Positions 60,367 to 64,000 of a stretch of 64,000 nt of DNA are shown here, one piece after another. The first letter of the stretch is position 1. The number at the start of each line of letters is the position of its first letter. The stretch comes from a virus. Under the pieces are notes generated by a model. That model saw nothing but the letters and a program-made list of their open reading frames with translations, did no database searches and was not told the DNA's origin. Where the stretch lies: positions 1-64,000 of the IMG/VR virus record IMGVR_UViG_3300042356_000309; one strand, 5' to 3'. Position numbers and translations under genes: made by a program.

Positions 60367-60513
60367 TTATTCCTCACAGTTCATTCTGTGATACCTACAG
60401 TTTAATGATGCGTAGTACTGATCCCAGTCCTTCTGACGCTTCTTAGACCTCTCAGCGTAGCTTGTGCTGACTTGTGACGGCTTAGTGTTGAGTTTGTGCT
60501 GCCTTTTTTTCAT
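60367..60513 (-). CDS. Small basic protein (48 residues)
   Basis: MKKRQHKLNTKPSQVSTSYA, then RSKKRQKDWDQYYASLNCRYH. It is the first gene after the late promoter region at 60521-60674. The basic N-terminus suggests nucleic-acid binding. Stop TAA at 60367. Confidence 0.6.
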   Translation of the reverse strand: MKKRQHKLNTKPSQVSTSYAERSKKRQKDWDQYYASLNCRYHRMNCEE

Positions 60514-60761
60514 CTATTGTATTGATTATTAGTTAGTTACGTGTTTTTGTGTCGAAATGACGACAGGGGGCTCAGAAAAAAAATATTTTTTTTATTTATT
60601 TCTATAGTCTCTTTATATATATAATTATTTTTTTTTTTTTAATTTGTAAATATAGTAACATCTTAACACTAAAATAGCTATAACCATTATAAATAAAGAG
60701 ATATAGAGCTTTTCAACTAAGCATTTAGTCAGCACTAAATGGCAAATCTTGACACTAATCG
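60514..60761 (-). promoter_or_regulatory. Late-operon control region
   Basis: No gene lies here. It carries the three-part architecture shared with 3596-3760 (24-bp element at 60651-60674, TGTCGTCA at 60558-60565, TAACTAA/TAATAATCAA at 60522-60539), long A/T runs (60575-60642), and a perfect hairpin CATTTAGT-CAGC-ACTAAATG at 60722-60741 that could end the small gene at 60762. Confidence 0.65.
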
Positions 60762-60875
60762 CTACTTCTTGACACGGATCTTCGGTAGTGACTTCTTTAG
60801 TGAAGGCTTCTTAACGATCAATCTCCTAAGACTAGGATTCTTCAACCCCTTTATTTTTGGCTTCAAACTTTTCAT
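60762..60875 (-). CDS. 37-residue very basic peptide
   Basis: MKSLKPKIKGLKNPSLRRLI, then KKPSLKKSLPKIRVKK. Repeated Pro-Lys/Leu-Lys units give an antimicrobial-peptide or DNA-binding character. A TAACTTTG box (60880-60887) lies just upstream, and the same box and start codons occur at 17-29. Small but with a consistent codon pattern and a conserved start in both copies. Confidence 0.6.
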   Translation of the reverse strand: MKSLKPKIKGLKNPSLRRLIVKKPSLKKSLPKIRVKK

Positions 60876-61037
60876 ATAGCAAAGTTAAAAAATTAGTCGC
60901 ATATTCTGGGGTGGGGGGTAATATATACAATTTCACGTGAACATACGATAAAGGAAACGAGTTCAAAATGAGCATGGGGGTATACATTTCTATAGATTTC
61001 TCTGAACTTTTTAGCTTTTTGCCTAGCATGTAGGCAT
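60859..61037. repeat. Copy B of the 179-bp conserved control-region block
   Basis: Matches 1-179 with three mismatches seen by eye, including the identical G-rich run and minus-strand TAACTTTG box. Marks the start of the second, diverged unit. Confidence 0.85.
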
Positions 61038-61311
61038 GCACGCACACATGCACGCACGTCACACGTGCACATCGCACGCACGCACATACGTCACGCATGG
61101 ACGTACACGCACACGCATACACACATGAGCATGTGCACACAAGCACGCATACATGTACGCATGTACATGAGCGAGCGCACATATGTACGCACATACATAC
61201 ACACATGCATGTGAGCGTACACACATACACACGTGCACACATAAGCGCAGGCATACACACATACGCACATCACGTCATGCACACACGCACACATCACGTG
61301 CGTCCGCTCGG
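61038..61311. repeat. Alternating purine-pyrimidine tract, copy B
   Basis: Rich in CACGCA, CATACA and ACGTGC steps. Same place and similar character as 180-470 but a different sequence, while both flanks align. Minus-strand frames here (cysteine/valine/arginine-only proteins) are artefacts of the repeat. Confidence 0.75.
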
Positions 61312-61493
61312 TTCGTTTATGCGCTGAGGTTTCTTTTTTGGGCGCATGTCTTCAGACAGGAAATCACAACAGCACCCATTTCCCCCCGTCAAAATGTATG
61401 GTAACACACATTTAGCTAAATTTTTTTTCATTTTTTTCTCGTTGATTATCAGTGAGTTACGAATTATTTTCACTTGTGGTGTTACCTGTCGTG

Positions 61494-61522
61494 TTACTTT
61501 TTGTTTCTTTTCACATTATACT
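61494..61522 (+). promoter_or_regulatory. Early promoter-like box B1 (TTACTT-N17-TATACT)
   Basis: Counterpart of 663-691, same 17-bp spacing, with the upstream context CACTTGTGGTGTTACCTGTCG (copy A differs slightly). Confidence 0.6.
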
Positions 61523-61744
61523 ATCAGAACACCGAACGAGGTGACACAGATTTGACAAGCGACACACATGGGGATGAACAACAAGACCTTCAGTCTAGTC
61601 AGCGTATGCGACAGCACTAGTGAAAGTAATGAGGGCACGGAATAGTAGTCTACTGAGAACGAACATGGATGCGATGATACGAGCTACATAGATTGAAATT
61701 GCTTAGTAACATCAGTCAAACAAAAAAAATTTTAATGCAGGTTG

Positions 61745-61773
61745 TTACTTTTTCAAGCAGGTTGCATTATACT
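61745..61773 (+). promoter_or_regulatory. Early promoter-like box B2 (TTACTT-N17-TATACT)
   Basis: Counterpart of 765-793; followed at the same distance by the boxA at 61786-61796. Confidence 0.65.
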
Positions 61774-61785
61774 AGAAACAACACA

Positions 61786-61796
61786 GTTCTTTGACA
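61786..61796 (+). promoter_or_regulatory. boxA-like antitermination site, copy B
   Basis: GTTCTTTGACA, identical to 806-816 together with its flanks, while the DNA further downstream differs. Selective retention supports function. Confidence 0.65.
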
Positions 61797-62225
61797 TAAC
61801 GATACAACGATTAGCACATTTAATCATGGCACATAAGACGAGTAATACCCCTAGCTGATAGGTTTCGCAGTCGTAGGTAACAAAGCATCCTACTAATCAT
61901 AGCAACGGCAATGTGAATCAGATTGTATCAAAAGTAATAGATTGCTCGGATGATAGAGATATCATCTAACGTAGGAGCAAAAAAAAATAATTAATCACTA
62001 TGGGGGCGGAAAAACAATTAATCCCTATAGGAGTAAAAAATAATTAATCACTAACGGCATAAGTGCCGTAACAACATCTAATGTATAACAAAGGTAATGA
62101 TGTATGAACACTATACGTAATTGTATATAGCATGTGGCTGTCATTGAATGTTATACAAGCGAACAATTCCTTTCGGTGGTGGGATAACCGACTAGTAAAT
62201 AGGGAGAGACAAACCAATCTCTCCC
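61797..62225 (+). other. Structured leader RNA, copy B, longer than copy A
   Basis: About 430 bases with no clear gene. It holds hairpins GTAGG/CCTAC (about 61874-61894), GATGAT/ATCATC (about 61951), ACGGCA-TAAG-TGCCGT (62054-62069) and a three-unit repeat (61989-62049). A 15-codon frame MGAEKQLIPIGVKNN (62000-62047) begins inside the repeat and could be a leader peptide, but evidence is thin. Confidence 0.4.
61989..62049 (+). repeat. Tandem AATTAATC repeat, three units
   Basis: AATTAATC(A/C)CTA begins at 61989, 62016 and 62042, periods 27 and 26, with A-rich spacers. Units resemble the A-rich translation-start leaders of this phage. Absent from copy A. Confidence 0.6.
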
Positions 62226-62274
62226 GTGTCATGTGGTGTGTGCCACATCTGATGAGTTCGAAAGAACGAAACAC
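62226..62274 (+). ncRNA. Hammerhead ribozyme, copy B
   Basis: GUC triplet (62228-62230), stem I AUGUGG/CCACAU, CUGAUGA (62249-62255), stem II GUUC-GAAA-GAAC (62256-62267), GAAA (62268-62271), stem III GUGU/ACAC. Relative to copy A, stem II has a C-G to U-A change and stem III an A-U to G-C change, both keeping the pair. Same position, 28 bases before the first gene. Confidence 0.9.
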
Positions 62275-62302
62275 ATTATTAACCAATTAAAAAACAATCA
62301 CC

Positions 62303-62425
62303 ATGAAAGCAATTAACAGAATCGTAGACGTAGTTTTTTTAGGAATCTTAACTACAGCATTAGCACTAGCAATCTTAATGATTGTAACTGGTAACGTCCA
62401 TGCATCATTCACGAATGTAGGGTAA
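62303..62425 (+). CDS. 40-residue single-span membrane protein, copy B
   Basis: Homologue of 1320-1442 (21 of 40 residues identical): a polar start, one span at about residues 10-28. Here it is the first gene after the ribozyme. Confidence 0.75.
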   Translation: MKAINRIVDVVFLGILTTALALAILMIVTGNVHASFTNVG

Positions 62426-62453
62426 TTTATTAATCAATTAAAACTTAGAAATC

Positions 62454-62621
62454 ATGAACGAATTAATCAACAGAATCAAGCACGACATCAAGCAAGCTGA
62501 GGCAAGAAGAGATGCATTTGAAAAAGGTACAAGGGAGTATGGTTTTAATCAAGGTATTGTATCCGCATTAAAAACAGTTTTATTCGACATGCGAGAATTA
62601 AGGTTAACTGATGAGTCTTGA
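62454..62621 (+). CDS. Hypothetical helical early protein (55 residues)
   Basis: MNELINRIKHDIKQAEARRD, then EYGFNQGIVSALKTVLFDMRELR: charged helices with no known domain. No counterpart in copy A within the window. Preceded by the leader AACTTAGAAATC. Confidence 0.65.
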   Translation: MNELINRIKHDIKQAEARRDAFEKGTREYGFNQGIVSALKTVLFDMRELRLTDES

Positions 62622-62631
62622 GTAGACGAAA

Positions 62632-62645
62632 GGGGATGTATCCCC
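62632..62645 (+). other. Intergenic hairpin GGGGAT/ATCCCC
   Basis: Perfect 6-bp stem with a two-base loop between two early genes and no T run; a possible RNA-processing or stability element. Confidence 0.4.
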
Positions 62646-62670
62646 TCTTAACCAAATAAAATACACCACC

Positions 62671-62775
62671 ATGAGTAAAGTAATCAAAATTGAAGGAGCT
62701 TATGAGATTATAGGCTTCTACGTGAATGACGTATTAGTTAGAACTACGAAGAGAAGAGTAACTAACTGGAAGTAA
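62671..62775 (+). CDS. 34-residue early protein, copy B
   Basis: Identical to 1072-1176 at 31 of 34 residues; differences are Q/A, F/Y and F/Y. Preceded by the conserved leader CTTAACCAAATAAAA. Third gene here instead of first. Confidence 0.8.
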   Translation: MSKVIKIEGAYEIIGFYVNDVLVRTTKRRVTNWK

Positions 62776-62802
62776 TTGTTTAACCAAATAAAATTTAGAG
62801 TC

Positions 62803-62892
62803 ATGGACAGAGACATCAAGATGTTCTTAACGGCATCAGTAACACTAGCAATTGGGATAGTATCAATGGTATACTACGGACTAAACTATTAA
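62803..62892 (+). CDS. 29-residue single-span membrane peptide
   Basis: MDRDIKMFLTASVTLAIGIV then a short polar end: one membrane helix with a charged N-terminus. Leader AAATTTAGAGTC. Function unknown. Confidence 0.6.
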   Translation: MDRDIKMFLTASVTLAIGIVSMVYYGLNY

Positions 62893-62912
62893 CCAAATAA
62901 AACTTAGAAATC

Positions 62913-63074
62913 ATGAAAACATTTTTTGTAACAAGCGTATACGCTGATAGTGTACTAGACACATATAAAATTAAAGCTGTAGATGTAAGCGAAGCAATCA
63001 AGAAAGCTAAAAATAAACTAGCAAAGATTACTGGTAAAAGCTTTGCTGAGAGATGTGAGTACTTGACAAAGTAA
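62913..63074 (+). CDS. Hypothetical early protein (53 residues)
   Basis: MKTFFVTSVYADSVLDTYKI, then KAVDVSEAIKKAKNKLAKIT: a short beta part followed by a lysine-rich helix, reminiscent of small beta-alpha host-interaction proteins. No family. Confidence 0.65.
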   Translation: MKTFFVTSVYADSVLDTYKIKAVDVSEAIKKAKNKLAKITGKSFAERCEYLTK

Positions 63075-63102
63075 ATTATTAACCAAACAAAAACCAAACA
63101 CC

Positions 63103-63285
63103 ATGAAATCAACATTCAATTCATTAGTATCGATGATACCATGTGCGGATAAACAACTGATGTTGTCCGCACTATATGACAAAGCGACAACCGTACAGAA
63201 GTTAGAGTTGATTGTATCACTAGAAGACTTCTTAGGAATCGACAAACAGAACATAGTTAAGAACTTTTTAAACCAATCGAGATGA
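63103..63285 (+). CDS. Hypothetical early protein (60 residues)
   Basis: Helical and mostly uncharged (LVSMIPCADKQLMLSALYDK). The leader TTAACCAAACAAAA precedes the ATG. The stop overlaps the next start by 4 bp. Confidence 0.65.
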   Translation: MKSTFNSLVSMIPCADKQLMLSALYDKATTVQKLELIVSLEDFLGIDKQNIVKNFLNQSR

Positions 63286-63419
63286 CAATTGACAAAGGAA
63301 TAATCATAGCAACAGGACAGGAAGTTGTTATACGCAGAAAACAAATGGGACGATACTTGATCGAATTCCCGAACGGAATGACATATTGGTATTCACGAGA
63401 TAAAATTAGAGAGATATGA
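63282..63419 (+). CDS. Hypothetical early protein (45 residues)
   Basis: MTIDKGIIIATGQEVVIRRK, then RYLIEFPNGMTYWYSRDKI: a compact beta-strand pattern (SH3/OB-like). ATGA overlaps on both sides. Confidence 0.65.
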   Translation: MTIDKGIIIATGQEVVIRRKQMGRYLIEFPNGMTYWYSRDKIREI

Positions 63420-63586
63420 AAAGCGAGAAAGAATTAATCAGAACACTATTGTTTTATGCTGAGATGCTATCAGATAAGAATTCATCAGAGAAATTTCAGA
63501 ATGAATACAGCAGGCTATCGTTAACGTTTGACTACTACACGAGAGCAATTGAAGAGGCAAGAGAGTACATGACCAATCAAAAATAA
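63416..63586 (+). CDS. Hypothetical helical early protein (56 residues)
   Basis: MKSEKELIRTLLFYAEMLSD and then YTRAIEEAREYMTNQK: charged amphipathic helices. Function unknown. Confidence 0.65.
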   Translation: MKSEKELIRTLLFYAEMLSDKNSSEKFQNEYSRLSLTFDYYTRAIEEAREYMTNQK

Positions 63587-63592
63587 ACCACC

Positions 63593-63784
63593 ATGAAACG
63601 ATTAAAAGACATCAGAGAGGGCACGTTAGTACAACTTGCCAACAGCATCCTTGAGTACTACATTCGAGGGAAAGCTAGCAACGGACGTGTAAAGCTTGTA
63701 TGCTTCACGACAAAGCACGAGAGGTATTCACACCTTGATTGCTCATTAACTAAAGATACTAAAGTTATAATCTATAAGCCATGA
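63593..63784 (+). CDS. Hypothetical early protein (63 residues)
   Basis: MKRLKDIREGTLVQLANSIL, followed by a basic beta-rich part (GRVKLVCFTTKHERYSHLDC). It occupies the position of 1700-1891 in copy A without clear similarity, so the slot has been replaced. Confidence 0.65.
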   Translation: MKRLKDIREGTLVQLANSILEYYIRGKASNGRVKLVCFTTKHERYSHLDCSLTKDTKVIIYKP

Positions 63785-63930
63785 AAAGAAGAATGTTATT
63801 GATATCGCTTGGCATGTTTGCCATGGGTATTGTATGTTCGATGCAGGACATCGAAGAGGCAGGAGTAATGTATGTAATGGGTACATTATTCATGATAAAG
63901 AGTATGAACTTTAAAAGCTATAAGCCATGA
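63781..63930 (+). CDS. 49-residue small membrane protein, copy B
   Basis: Homologue of 1888-2028 with the same two hydrophobic stretches and the motif IEE(A/S)G(V/I)MYV between them. Overlaps both neighbours by 4 bp. Confidence 0.75.
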   Translation: MKRRMLLISLGMFAMGIVCSMQDIEEAGVMYVMGTLFMIKSMNFKSYKP

Positions 63931-64000
63931 CTAACACACAGCGATTGATACTCATTGGCTTGGGTAGGACAATGAGGAATTATATTAATAGATTTAACTA
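63927..64000 (+). CDS. 24-residue peptide, copy B, cut one base before its stop
   Basis: 22 of 24 residues match 2025-2099. The window ends at the second base of what should be the stop codon (TA-). Confidence 0.7.
   Translation, partial: MTNTQRLILIGLGRTMRNYINRFN

Noticed and set aside
60832-61260. Minus-strand 142-residue frame through copy B of the tract
   Set aside because: Its first half is repeat-derived, and its end overlaps the better-supported 37-residue basic gene in another frame.

Overview
The window is tailed-bacteriophage DNA from a host in the phylum Bacteroidota. Three things point to that host. Genes lack Shine-Dalgarno sites and have A-rich leaders. Many promoters carry the TAnnTTTG -7 box of this phylum, several with an upstream TTG/TTTG. 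Both early leaders carry a GTTCTTTGACA boxA like that of Bacteroidota rRNA leaders. Virion gene order and protein types (about 750-residue terminase, about 810-residue portal, ring proteins, a stabilization/muzzle-type protein starting 'LQGIMNKDLDERL', very large ejected proteins) resemble short-tailed crAss-like phages. The genome looks compact: no DNA polymerase, RNA polymerase, integrase or partition gene was found.

Layout. 1-1071: non-coding control region and structured leader (promoters, boxA, hammerhead ribozyme). 1072-3480: rightward run of very small early genes. 3481-3790: control region with TGACG repeats and an A+T-rich core. 3791-15526: rightward middle operon of small proteins, a tRNA-like element, a glucosaminidase, and a replication/recombination cluster (RecB-like nuclease, DUF3127 ssDNA-binding protein, VirE-type primase-SF3 helicase, SF2 helicase, VRR-NUC nuclease, DUF3310, metallophosphoesterase). 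15550-60875: leftward late block. Read from the right it holds basic proteins, a secreted moron-like protein, GroEL then GroES, fibre and accessory virion genes, a holin/u-spanin/amidase lysis cassette, terminase, portal, scaffold, capsid, ring proteins, a stabilization protein with a BACON-like tail, a poly-threonine adhesin, a glycosyltransferase-like protein, and ejected proteins including one of 3192 residues. One rightward winged-helix regulator gene (54521-55036) sits inside this block.

60859-64000: a diverged second copy of the beginning of the window. It has the same 179-bp conserved block, an alternating purine-pyrimidine tract, the same promoters and boxA, a second hammerhead whose stems differ by compensatory changes, and a shuffled set of homologous small genes. 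The window therefore holds one complete genome-like unit of about 60.86 kb followed head-to-tail by the start of a related but non-identical one.

How it may work (inference): early transcription starts at tandem promoters, may pass a boxA antitermination site, and its leader may self-cleave at the ribozyme. A shared promoter architecture at 3596-3760 and 60521-60674 would then co-regulate the middle (rightward) and late (leftward) operons.
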